Shown: in pieces, positions 21,939 through 33,445 of the stretch | Layout of the letters: each line of letters begins with the position of its first letter | Numbering within the stretch: the first letter of the stretch is position 1 | Assembly: GCA_028386065.3 (NCBI GenBank) | Contig: JAKUCV010004756.1 | Span: 3,054-67,053 of the forward strand | DNA from: Turnera subulata | Lineage: Eukaryota; Streptophyta; Magnoliopsida; Malpighiales; Passifloraceae | DNA: 64,000 bases | Reading direction: 5' to 3' | The notes under the pieces: generated by a model | Database searches by the model: none | Seen by the model: only the letters and a program-made list of their open reading frames with translations | What the model was told of the DNA's origin: nothing | Made by a program: the position numbers and the translations under genes

Positions 21939-24900
21939 AAGCGCCCCGACCCGTATTTACCGTAACACAGTAAACACGTGCCGAAACTATCCATAATGAT
22001 AGAACAGACGGTACAACATGCAAATATTATACAATAGCAACTATCAATACAACTGTCACCCACACTCGGGGACCATTATTCAATCCAAACACAGTGCTCT
22101 CAGCAGCAGCAAATAGTATCAGTAATATACATATCACAGGAAATCAGCAGTACAGCAACATATATCACACTGCAGCGGAAATGTAGTACAGCATCATAAG
22201 CAATAGAATAGCAGCGGAAGATTTATGCACATGCAACGGTGGTATGGATCCGGAGTCAGGTGGAGAAGAAAGCAGCAGCCATCGAACGTCGTACCTGAAC
22301 TACGGAAACAACTTAACCTACGGGATGAAACCCCGCAGGCGAGGGGTGAGTCCGAAGTGTTCACCAACGAAGGATAAACAGTGGTATGCAAGCAACCGTA
22401 ATACTTAAAAGCAATCACAGACAAGCAGCAACATATCTCAACAACTGAGCCAAGGCCAAAAGAATGCTTAATTATTATTACCAGTTTTATCTTCCGGGCC
22501 CCCGTCACTGGACAAGCTAGGGTCGTACCTGGTTATCAATTAATTCCGGATGCTAGGTCAAAAACCAATCCACATCTCAAAACCCGGATATTTGGTATAT
22601 CCAAACCACTGGGTATTCGGTATACCCCGACCTTAGGCAACATGCCAACCAGATATTCGGCATATCTGAGCCACTGCGGATATTTGGCATATCTGAGCCA
22701 CTGCGGATATTCGGCATATCCGAGCCACTGCGGATATTCGGCATATCCGAGCCACTGGGTATTTGGTATACCCTAACCACAGGCAACAAGCCAAATGGAC
22801 ATTCGGTATATCCGAACCACTGGGTATTTGGTATACCCTAACCACAGGCAACAAGCCAAACGGATATTCGGCATATCCGAGCCACTGGGTATTCGGTATA
22901 CCCCAACCACAAGCAAAAAGCCAAACGGATATTCGGCATATCCGAGCCACTGGGTATTCGGTATACCCTAACCACAGGCGAAAGCCAACAAACCAAGTAA
23001 CCGACCATAGCATCCCAAAATTAATTTTCAAACCATCGGGTCGTACCACTACTTTCCACATGACATTGATAACAACATCCCAAATCAATTCCAATTCCAA
23101 TTTCATATTCTAATTTCTTTTTCTCAATTTCCACAGTCAATAGTTCAACATCAGTCTCAGCATATTATCCACAGAATCAATATCACAGTCCAAAAGCAAC
23201 AACAATATCCACAACAGTCAATCAGCCAACAATCAACAATTCAGCAGTTCAATCGAACAACAAAGCACACAAAGTATTACAGGCAACATAACAAGGGTTA
23301 TCCATCCTCACCTTAGCCGATATTCAATTATGGAATTGTCCGGCGAGTTCCAAGTCTGGTTCCTCAGCAAATTGCTCGTTATCAACTCCTATGTCAATCA
23401 AATAATATGCACACATAAGATGGTATGCAAATGCCATGCTTATACTGTATACCGGAAACTAAATATAAACTCAGCTCGGTTACTCCCCCGGGTTAACTTT
23501 CCGTTATTATCATCATTCACCATTTATTTCAACTGCCAAAATACCATACTGTACTTATTCCTATACCCGGTTACTATTCCGGTATTTTACTACCTTCATA
23601 ATACCCTTTCCGAAATTTATTCCCTAGGTATGTACTTTCCAAAATATTATTTCTTCGAGTTATTATTTTCTTTCCATATACCATATAATATTTTCCAAAA
23701 TTATTTCCTCAAAATATTTATTTCCATACCATAATATATTTTTCCCAATCTCATTTTTATTTTCTTCCATTATATATTTTCAGATTATATTCTTTATTAT
23801 TTTTGATTCTGGATCAACCCAAAAGTAATACTATTCCAGCCCATCCAATTAGCCCATACACCCAAATCTACAACTTAGCCCAATTCACAAAACTCGGGCT
23901 CCCAGGCCCAAGGCCAAACCCAGTCCAGCTACAGGCCCGAGCCAACTTGGCCCAGTACCCGCATGGCCTGAGATCCGACCCAGAACCTCACCCGGTTGCA
24001 AAACGGGTCGCTCCAACCCGTTGCTCACCTCGTTGAGCACGACGGCGGCACGCGAGGCGCGACACGGGCGGCTGTCAAGGCGAGGCGAAGGCGGCGTGAG
24101 GAGAAGAGACCGTCGCGGTGGCGTCGCAAGGGAGAGCGGAGGTGCGGCCTGCTCGGGTCGCCGGTGCACAGGCGGCGGAGGAGAAGAGCTGCAGGGGAGG
24201 AGCTCGGCACGACGGCAGCGTCGTCGATCCGTGACGAGGAGGAGGGCGGCGGTGTCGCAGCAGGGTGTTGATGGAGAAGAGGGTGGTGGCGAGTGTTGGT
24301 GGTGGCGGCTCGGCCACGGGTGGTGGTCTCGGCCGGTGTGGGTCTCGGAAGCGGGAAGAAAAAGAAGAGGAGAGGAGAAGATGGGGTGGTGACGTGGCGT
24401 CACCTGGTTGGTGGTGTGTTTAATGTTTTTCTTTTTTTTTTCTGATTTCTTAGGTAATGTGTGCAGTAGGTAGTTTGTAGAAAGTTGAACGATGGTGTTT
24501 GCAGGGAGAAGAGGAAGATGAGGATGGTGATGATGTACTGAGAGGGCAGGAAAAACATAGTTTTATGGGCAACAAAATTCACTGGTTAATCACAAGTGAA
24601 ATAGGTAGTTCACAGGCGGAATAGGAATTGGCGGCTGAATAATTGAACATCAATTATGCAGTTACTATGCTGCATGTGAAGTGTGACCCATCTGGACCAG
24701 AAAATATCTGGTATACCCACTTAACTTTATTTCTGGCCCGATAACTCGAGGATAAACCCGACTTTTCCTAAGATTCCCGGACCCGGAAAAATTCCAACTT
24801 TGGTCCGTAAAATCCGCAGAAAAATCCCGAACGTGGGACTATGCTCGGTTTCGGAATCCAATGCTCGATTTACCATAATTTAATTACCCATGATTAAAAC

Positions 24901-24970
24901 CAACGGTAAACTACTGTAATTTAACTTAAACAGTCCCGGTAAAATTGAAATTTTTACCTGGGCTGTTACA
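21937..24970 (-). repeat. 3' LTR of element D (about 3.03 kb)
   Basis: On the minus strand it runs TGTAACAGCCCAGG (24970) to GGGTCGGGGCGCTTCA (21937). It contains the palindrome array at 22586-22972 and a GC-rich segment (about 23960-24410) whose Arg/Ala/Pro frames are not genes. Its internal-side junction is the pol-end motif TTTCGGGGACGAAATTC plus AAGGTGGGTAGGC. Confidence 0.92.
22586..22972. repeat. Array of short palindromes in the D 3' LTR
   Basis: Two imperfect palindromes alternate: GGATATTCGGCATATCC and GGGTATTCGGTATACCC. They are separated by GAGCCACTG or by TAACCACAGGCAACAAGCC, giving a composite unit of about 65 bp. In addition, four 27-bp units (CGGATATTCGGCATATCCGA plus GCCACTG) lie in tandem at about 22640-22755. 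The array yields repetitive MPNIRSGSD-type translations that are not genes. Confidence 0.9.
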
Positions 24971-25005
24971 GCCTACCCACCTTAAAAGAATTTCGTCCCC
25001 GAAAT

Positions 25006-28000
25006 TCACTCCGAAGCTGTGAACAAGTGTGGATACTGAGAATGCATATGCTCCTCAACTTCCCACGTGGACTCATTCGCAGAGTGCTTGCTCCACTTAA
25101 CCTTTACCATTGGAATAACTCTGTTCCTCAATTGTCTGACTTCCCGAGCAAGGATCTGCTCCGGCATTTCTGTATATGTAAGATCCTCTGCGACCTCAAC
25201 ATCTACTGTAGTATCCACATGGCTCGGATCTGATCTGTGCCTCCTCAACATGGAAATATGGAATACGTCATGAATCTGTGACAACTCCTCTGGCAAAGAT
25301 AACCTGTACGCCAGGGGTCCAATCCTTTCCACAATCTCATACGGTCCAATGTACCTGGGACTCAGCTTCCCTCTTTTCCCGAATCTGATTACACCCATCC
25401 AAGGTGCAACTCGGAGAAAAACTCGTTCTCCTACTTGGTACTCCATCTCTCGACGGTGCTTATCGGCATAGCTCTTCTGTCGGTCCTGTGCTGCTCTCAT
25501 ACTCTGCTTAACTGTCTGAATCTTGTCAACAGTCTGCTTAACCAAATCCGGACCAACGATCAAACGGAGACCTTCTTCATCCCAGCAAACTGGACTTTGG
25601 CATTTCCTTCCGTAAAGAGCTTCAAACGGAGGCATGCCAATACTGGAATGATAACTATTGTTATAGGCAAACTCCGCTAAAGGTAGATACTGATCCCAAC
25701 TCCCACTGAATTTAAGAGCACAAGCCCTTAGCATATCTTCTAGTGTCTGAATAGTCCTCTCCGACTGTCCGTCGGTCTGAGGATGGAATGCAGTACTAAA
25801 ACTCAGCTTCGTCCCCAAAGCTGTTTGCAGACTCTTCCAAAATCGCGATGTGAATCTCGGGTCTCTGTCTGAGACTATGGACTTAGGAATCCCATGTAGT
25901 CTCACAATCTTTGCAACATATTGCTTCGCCAATTTATTCAAGGTGTCTGTCTGTCGAATGGGAAGAAAATGGGCCGATTTTGTAAGTCGATCAACGATAA
26001 CCCAGATGGCATCATGCTGTCTCCGGGTCAACGGTAATCCAACTACAAAATCCATGGTAATCATCTCCCACTTCCACTCTGGCACTGACAAAGATCTCAT
26101 CTTCCCTGCTGGAGCCTGATGTTCAGCTTTCACTTGCTGGCAAGTGATACACTTAGCCACATACTCGGCTACATCCTTCTTCATGCGTGGCCACCAAAAA
26201 TGACTTCTCAAATTTTGGTACATTTTGGTGCTCCCGGGGTACATAGCATACGGTGTCGTATGTCCCTCTTCCAGAATCTGACTGCATAGGTCACCAACAC
26301 TGGGTACACATAGACGCTTTCCCAGCATCAATGCACTATCCTCCGCTATGTGGAACTTATCTTCCTTTCCACTACGGACTGCTTCCTTCAGCTTGATCAG
26401 GTCGGGATCTCCATCTTGTAACTCCACAATCCAGCCCCTCAGGTTAGACTTGACTTCAATATGTGTCAGCAAAGCTCCTGTCTCATCGATTGACAAACCA
26501 ACTCCCATCTTCCTTAACTCAATGAGTGAGGACATTGAGTAGGTCGTGGAAGCATCTTCTGGCTGTCTCCGACTCAAAGCATCTGCTACAACATTAGCTT
26601 TTCCAGGATGATACTCAATAGTACAATCATAATCATTCAGCAACTCAACCCAACGTCTTTGTCGCAGGTTAAGCTCTTTCTGAGTCATGATGTACTTGAG
26701 ACTCTTGTGATCCGTGAAAATCCGGCATCTCTCTCCAAACAGATAATGTCGCCAGATCTTCAAAGCAAGGTATGTGTCGGATAGTTCTTCTCGTGTGGCC
26801 TCAACTGTCTCGAAGCATAGGCTATCACTCGGCCTTCTTGCATCAGAATAGCTCCCAAACCAAGACCTGAAGCATCGCAGAATAACACGTATTCCACTCC
26901 TGGCTTAGGCATTGTCAAGACTGGTGCTGTTGTCAGCTTCTTCTTAAGTTCACCAAAACTCTTCTGGCAGGCATCACTCCATACAAAGGCTTGATCTTTC
27001 CTCAATAGCTTGGTCATGGGACTAGCTATCAAAGAGAAATCCTCGATGAATCTCCGGTAATATCCTGCAAGGCCAAGAAAACTCCTGACTTCTGGTACCG
27101 TCTTGGGCGGCTCCCATTCCAAAACAGCCTTTACTTTGGCAGGGTGAACCTTAATCCCATCCCCGGATACAACATGTCCAAGGAATGCAACTTCTTCAAG
27201 CCAGAACTCACATTTGCTAAACTTAGCATACAACTCCTTCTCTCGCAACCTCTGAAGCACTACCCTCAGGTGCTCTTCATGTTCTTCCCGGTTCTTAGAG
27301 TAGATAAAGATGTCATCGATGAAAACTACCACAAACTTATCCAAGAACTCGTTCAAGACCAAGTGCATCAAACACATGAAAACTGCTGGTGCATTGGTCA
27401 AACCAAAAGGAACCACTGTGAACTCAAAGTGACCATACCGAGTGCGGAAGGCTGTCTTCGGTATGTCCTTCTCTGCAATCTTGACCTGATGGTAGCCAGA
27501 TCGAAAATCAATCTTAGAGAATACAGTAGCTCCCTGTAACTGATCGAAAAGATCATCAATCCTGGGAAGCGGATACTTATTCTTCACTGTCACCTTATTC
27601 AACTGACGGTAATCCACACACATGCACAAACTACCATCCTTTTTCTTCATAAAGAGGACTGGTGATCCCCAAGGTGAAGTACTAGGTCTGATAAAACCTT
27701 TCTCTAACAGCTCATCCAACTGTTTCTTCAACTCCTAGAGTTCTGTCGGTGCCATCCAGTATGGAGCCATCGATATGGGTGTGACTCCTGACATCAGGTC
27801 GATGGTATACTCAACCTCTTTGTCGGGTGGCAAACCTAACAAATCATCTGGGAGGGCATCAATAAACTCCTTCATTATAGATATATCCTCCGGGGTAGGA
27901 TCCCGTGTCTACACTTGTGATGTGGTTCCACAAAATATCTGAACTAAGTGGCTTCATTCCGAAATCCTGATTAGCAGAGATGCTACGCGTAGCAGCAACT

Positions 28001-28461
28001 CTTCTAATACCCGTTACCCAAACTTATCGTTCACCATCGAAAGTCAGCAGCACTTTCTTGGTCCGACAGTTCAACAGGGCATTATGTCTCGACAACCAAT
28101 CCATTCCTAGGATGATATCGAAACCTCCCATGTTCATCACAACCAACCGAGCAAGAAAAACCTCACTATCGTATGAAAGAGAATCATCTCTGCACACTTG
28201 GGTTAACCTGACCACTATACCCGCAGGTAACCTAACCCTCATCGGACATGTTAAACTCTCTTTCTTACCACTATGTTGTATAGCAAAACCTTGAGCGATA
28301 AAAGAATGTGTGGCACCAGGATCTATCAAACTGTATGCAATATAACCAAAAACTGTAAAGGTACCTGCGATGACATCGATATCTAGGTGACTTCCAGCAT
28401 GCTGATTCCCTCCAACCGGATCCATTCGTCTTACCCTATATGAGAATGTATATGCATGCAT
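25006..28461 (-). pseudogene. Element D pol: protease, RT, RNase H, integrase, chromodomain; gag deleted
   Basis: The frame opens near 28461; MDPVGGNQHAGSHLD (from 28425) is the gag N-terminus, fused in frame to DVIAGTFTVF and the protease ([10 protein letters not shown]). RT carries [12 protein letters not shown] and [10 protein letters not shown]. Integrase has the DDE core ([32 protein letters not shown]), and the C-terminus has a chromodomain-like segment ending YPHLFTASE. Breaks: TAA at about 28024, TAG at about 27732 before ELKKQL, and a deletion of about 22 bp near 26770 that removes the RNase H Glu region (E has HDLEMAAV) and shifts frame. The second histidine of the integrase HHCC finger is Tyr (AMYPGS against AMHPGS in E). 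From 26763 to 25006 a 585-residue frame is open. Not functional as a whole. Confidence 0.92.
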
Positions 28462-28515
28462 ATTATACTAACTCATGACAGACTATGCACAAATGATCAC
28501 AGCAACACCAAAGGA

Positions 28516-28540
28516 CCTACTGCCCGCTCCGCTACCAAAC
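28516..28540 (-). other. Primer-binding site of element D
   Basis: The minus strand immediately after the 5' LTR reads GTTTGGTAGCGGAGCGGGCA, the same block as in A and E. Confidence 0.6.
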
Positions 28541-31500
28541 TGAAGCGCCCCGACCCGTATTTACCGTAACACAGTAAACACGTGCCGAAACTATTCATAA
28601 TGATAGAACAGGCGGTACAACATGCAAATATTATACAATAGCAACTATCAATACAACTGTCACCCACACTCGGGGACCATTATTCAATCCAAACACAGTG
28701 CTCTCAACAGCAGCAGATAGTATCAGTAATATACATATCACAGGAAATCAGCAGTACAACAATATATATCACACTGCAGCAGAAATGTAGTACAGCATCA
28801 TAAGCAATAGAATAGCAGCAGAAGATTTATGCACATGCAACGGTGGTATGGATCCAGAGTCAGGTGGAGAAGAAAGCAGCAGCCATCGAACGTCTTACCT
28901 GAACTACGGAAACAACTTAACCTACGGGATGAAACCCCGCAGGCGAGGGGTGAGTCCGAAGTGTTCACCAACGAAGGATAAACAGTGGTATGCAAGCAAC
29001 CGTAATACTTAAAAGCAATCACAGACAAGCAGCAACATATCTCAACAACTGAGCCAAGGCCAAAAGAATGCTTAATTATTATTACCAGTTTTATCTTCCG
29101 GGCCCCCGTCACTGGACAAGCTAGGGTCGTACCTGGTTATCAATTAATTCCGGATGCTAGGTCAAAAACCAATCCACATCTCAAAACCCGGATATTTGGT
29201 ATATCCAAACCACTGGGTATTCGGTATACCCCGACCTCAGGCAACATGCCAACCAGATATTCGGCATATCTGAGCCACTGCGGATATTCGGCATATCCGA
29301 GCCACTGCGGATATTCGGCATATCCGAGCCACTGGGTATTTGGTATACCCTAACCACAGGCAACAAGCCAAACGGATATTCGGTATATCCGAGCCACTGG
29401 GTATTTGGTATACCCTAACCACAGGCAACAAGCCAAACGGATATTCGGCATATCCGAGCCATTGGGTATTCGGTATACCCCAACCACAGGCAAAAAGCCA
29501 AACGGATATTCGGCATATCCGAGCCACTGGGTATTCGGTATACCCTAACCACAGGCGAAAGCCAACAAACCAAGTAACCGACCATAGCATCCCAAAATTA
29601 ATTTTCAAACCATCGGGTCGTACCACTACTTTCCACATGACATTGATAACAACATCCCAAATCAATTCCAATTCCAATTTCAAATTCCAATTTTTCCTCA
29701 ATTTTCACAGTCAATAGTTCAACATCAATCTCAGCATATTATCCACAGAATCAATATCACAGTCCAAAAGCAACAACAATATCCACAACAGTCAATCAGC
29801 CAACAATCAACAATTCAGCAGTTCAATCGAACAACAAAGCACACAAAGTATTACAGGCAACATAACAAGGGTTATCCATCCTCACCTTAGCCGATATTCA
29901 ATTATGGAATTGTCCGGCAAGTTCCAAGTCCGGTTCCTCAGCAAATTGCTCGTTATCAACTCCTATGTCAATCAAATAATATGCACACATAAGATGGTAT
30001 GCAAATGCCATGCTTATACTGTATACCGGAAATTAAATATAAACTCGGCTCGGTTACTCCCCCGGGTTAACTTTCCGTTATTATCATCATTCACCATTTA
30101 TTTCAAGTGCCAAAATACCATACTGTACTTATTCCTATACTCGGTTACTATTCCGGTATTTTACTACCTTGATAATACCCTTTCCAAAATTTATTCCCTA
30201 GGTATGTACTTTCCAAAATATTATTTCTTCGAGTTATTATTTTCTTTCCATATACCATATAATATTTTCCAAAATTATTTCCTCAAAATATTTATTTCCA
30301 TACCATAATATATTTTTCCCAATCTTATTTTTATTTTCTTCCATTATATATTTTCAGATTATATTCTTTATTATTTTTGATTCTGGATCAACCCAAAAGT
30401 AATACTATTCCAGCCCATCCAATTAGCCCATACACCCAAATCTACAACTTAGCCCAATTCAAAAAACTCGGGCTCCAAGGCCCAAGGCCAAACCCAGTCC
30501 AGCTACAGGCCCGAGCCAACTTGGCCCAGTACCCGCATGGCCTGAGATCCGACCCGGAACCTCACCCGGTTGCAAAACGGGTCGCTCCAACCCATTGCTC
30601 ACCTCGTTGAGCACGACGGCGGCACGCGAGGCGCGACACGGGCGGCTGTCAAGGCGAGGCGAAGGCGGCGTGAGGAGAAGAGACCGTCGCGGTGTCGTCG
30701 CAAGGGAGAGCGGAGGCGCGGCCTGCTCGGGTCGCCGGTGCACAGGCGGCGGAGAAGAAGAGCTGCAGGGGAGGAGCTCGGCACGACAGCAGCATCGTCG
30801 ATCCGTGACGAGGAGGAGGGCGGCGGTGTCGCAGCAGGGTGTTGATGGAGAAGAGGGTGGTGGCGAGTGTTGGTGGTGGCGGCTCGGCCACGGGTGGTGG
30901 TCTCGGCCGGTGTGGGTCTCGGAAGCGGGAAGGAAAAGAAGAGGAGAGGAGAAGATGGGGTGGTGACGTGGCGTCACCTGGTTGGTGGTGTGTTTAATGT
31001 TTTTCTTTTTTTTTTCTAATTTCTTAGGTAATGTGTGCAGTAGGTAGTTTGCAGAAAGTTGAACGATGGTGTTTGCAGGGAGAAGAGGAAGATGAGGATG
31101 ATGATGATGTACTGAGAGGGCAGGAAAAACATAGTTTTATGGGCAACAAAATTCACTGGTTAATCACAAGTGAAATAGGTAGTTCACAGGCTGAATAGGA
31201 ATTGGTGGCTGAATAATTGAACTTCAATTATGCAGTTACTATGCTGCATGTGAAGTGTAACCCACCTGGACCAGAAAATATCCGGTATACCCACTTAACT
31301 TTATTTCTGGCCCGATAACTCGAGGATAAACCCGGCTTTTCCTAAGATTCCCGGACCCGGAAAAATTCCAACTTTGGTCCGTAAAATCCGCAGAAAAATC
31401 CCGAACGTAGGACTATGCTCGGTTTCGGAATCCAATGCTCGATTTACCATAATTTAATTACCCATGATTAAAACCAACGGTAAACTACTGTAATTTAACT

Positions 31501-31544
31501 TAAACAGTCCCGGTAAAAATGAAATTTTTACCTGGGCTGTTACA
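28541..31544 (-). repeat. 5' LTR of element D (about 3.00 kb)
   Basis: Near-identical to 21937-24970. It carries three instead of four of the 27-bp palindrome units (array at about 29189-29547). It ends at 31544 with TGTAACAGCCC on the minus strand, directly abutting (TA)n. GC-rich frames at 30459-30977 are the same LTR segment as in the 3' copy. Confidence 0.92.
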
Positions 31545-32197
31545 TATATATATATATATATATTATGTATTCGAGAAATTTGTATAAGATAAACTTGGAA
31601 AGTCAAGACTCTCTAATTTGTTATGATTAGATTTATCTATAAAATCTCCGTATCAAATTTGAATATTATATTTTTATACTTATCTATTAAATTATAAATT
31701 AAGAATAAGTGATCTAAATCAAATATTTAGCAAAATAATAAAGAAGAAAAACCTGTGATTGAACTATATCCACCAACAGAGAATATGCCCTGCCCTTATA
31801 ATATTTGAAACAAAAAATATTGTTAAAAATAATTATTTTAACCATCCTATTAATTAACACAAACAAGTTCAATAACTCTTATACACTAAAAAAAACTTCA
31901 ACCTTGTTTTTCCCACCAGTATTAAAACACTACACACTTCAGTGTCTCACGATATGAACGAGAAAAAATATAAAAGAGAGGCTGGATATTTTGGTCATTA
32001 ATTTTAAAAATGGAGTGTGAAAAACAATGGTTGAAGTGCAAATATTGGATCCCTAGATAGAAAACATAGAAAATTGAAGAAGAAATATATAGCTTACAAG
32101 CCAACAGTATATTAGAAATATAACACATAGTATACCCGCCTGCCTAGGCATAACATATATCCCTTGTATGATCAAAAGCTAGGTACAAAGATGAGAC

Positions 32198-32767
32198 TTA
32201 AGGCAAAAACCAAATCGGGTTTTGCAAATTTTTGGCGAGCTTTGGGTCGCAAGGTAGAGAAATTTCTACACTCATCTCTTGTATATCGTACTCGTAGAGA
32301 CATGGATCATCAGGCTGCGTGACATAGATTTTGTTGTCTCTTATTACCGAGCCCTCACCCTCACCCTCACAGGATGTTGGAGCAATAATGCCACGATGAT
32401 CATTGAAGAAAACTGCACGACCCTCAAGGCTTTCTACAGGGATCCACTCGTCCTTCTCCAAATCCATTCTGAAAATCTCAAATTGTTTATCATATTGACC
32501 AATGCAATATGGAAAAATCACAAACAAGTCATCCGATGATCCAACCAAAACTGTAGTATGGCCTCTGTTTGGTCTACGTTGTGGTTGCGGTAAGTCTACT
32601 CCCAAATCCACCAATTTAATATCATAATCCTCAATCTTCAAGACAAGTAACCAATCTTTCTTTGTCTGAATGTAAATTTCTCCCTTGCAAACGACTGCAA
32701 AATGGAAACCACCACCGTCATCATCATAGCCATCGTCCTTGTGGTCATTACCATCACCATCTCGATC

Positions 32768-32799
<32 letters not shown>

Positions 32800-33433
32800 C
32801 ATCATTGTCCTTGTCCTTGTCCTTGTCCTCATCACCATCACCATCACCATCTCGATCATCATCATCACCATCATCGTCGTCATCATCATCATCATTGTCC
32901 TTGTCCTTGTCCTCATCACCATCACCATCATCATCATCATTGTCCTTGTCCTTGTCCTTGTCCTCATCACCATCACCATCACCATCACCATCTCGGCCAT
33001 CATGGAAAGTCAAGTGTTTTGAGGTCCAATCAAGATCACCTGGCTTGCAAAACATGACAAGTTGGTCCTTACCTTTCTTAATACACATAACAAGTGAATT
33101 GGGATCGTCCGGAGGGCGTGAGAGTAGGAAACACCAATTCTTGTGGAAATAATTCTTGAAGGGGGGTAGTTGAATCTTCTGCATAGAGCTAGGATTCAAC
33201 AAAGTTAAGTCTCTGGTTCTTACATCCAAGAGAAGGAGCCAACCGTATAAGCTGGTCAAAATCTCCTTTTGTCGCATCTCAGGAATTCTTCTTACATGGT
33301 ATGATCTTTCAGACAAGTTGTAGAAGATTTGGTTACACTTGCCTTTTCCATGAGCATAAATTAGCCATGGACTTGATCCAAGCGCAGGAGGCCTATGTCG
33401 CGAATGTTGCTCTTCTGTACCATCAGCTTCCAT
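32198..33433 (-). CDS. DUF295 (KIB-type beta-propeller) protein with acidic repeat insertion
   Basis: A host gene of the plant DUF295 family, usually annotated as F-box or KIB-like proteins whose beta-propeller recruits targets. I chose ATG 33433 (MEADGTEEQHSRHRPPALGS, 411 residues) because a good splice acceptor, TTGGCTACAG, ends at 33446; the longer upstream frame would be intronic. Visible family features are PWLIYAHG, the YNLSERSYHV block, the GWLLLLDVRTRDLTLLNP motif (about residues 63-80), LPPF, an FHFAVVCKGEIYI strand and C-terminal NKIYVTQPDD. No F-box is present at the N-terminus. Residues about 145-240 are an Asp/Gly/Glu/Lys repeat made of GATGGTGAT and GACAAGGAC units, inserted between two propeller strands. 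It is divergent from the paralogue at 35715. Localisation and substrate unknown. Confidence 0.85.
32720..33000. repeat. Coding microsatellite encoding an acidic D/G/K tract
   Basis: Imperfect trinucleotide and hexanucleotide repeats (ATC/GAT and GTCCTT/AAGGAC on the two strands) lie within the DUF295 gene. In the gene frame they give Asp/Gly then Glu/Asp/Lys runs. Other frames give poly-His, poly-Met or poly-Ser translations that should be ignored. The repeat stays in frame over about 280 bp. Confidence 0.9.
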
Positions 33434-33445
33434 TCTTAATTTCAA

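Larger units (their letters stand above)
21937..31544 (-). mobile_element. Element D: gag-less Ty3/gypsy chromovirus with near-identical LTRs
   Basis: A complete LTR-internal-LTR structure on the minus strand: 5' LTR 28541-31544, PBS 28516-28540, protease-RT-RNase H-integrase-chromodomain 25006-28461, 3' LTR 21937-24970. The target duplication is TATAT (21932-21936 and 31545-31549) within an AT microsatellite, so its exact extent is ambiguous. The LTRs differ mainly by one 27-bp repeat unit and sparse substitutions, which indicates recent insertion. The coding region nevertheless lacks gag and has two stops and a frameshift, so it was probably mobilised by proteins from another copy. Confidence 0.9.
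21469..32053. mobile_element. Mutator-like (MULE/MITE) element, split by element D
   Basis: The left end GGGAGACGATATTCGCACTC and the reverse complement of the right end, GGGATCCAATATTTGCACTT, are imperfect terminal inverted repeats. They extend about 80 bp and share CACACTCCATTTTTAAA and TCTCTTTT. A perfect 9-bp direct repeat TAGATAGAA flanks the element (21460-21468 and 32054-32062), the hallmark size for Mutator-like insertions. Without element D the element is about 0.97 kb and has no transposase, so it is non-autonomous. Confidence 0.7.

Noticed and set aside
22577..23106. Regular repeats with spacers that superficially resemble a CRISPR array
   Set aside because: The unit is palindromic, spacers are also repeated, it lies in a plant LTR and recurs in the other LTR of the same element.
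23885..24403. Long GC-rich ORFs on both strands (also 30459-30977, 20083-20469, 39847-40495, 53391-53888, 63140-63695)
   Set aside because: They recur at the same relative place in LTRs of one family, are Arg/Ala/Pro/Ser-rich, open in several frames at once and match no domain. They are LTR leader sequence.
32662..33152. Poly-His, poly-Ile, poly-Met and poly-Ser ORFs
   Set aside because: They are other-frame readings of the trinucleotide repeat that encodes the acidic tract of the DUF295 gene.
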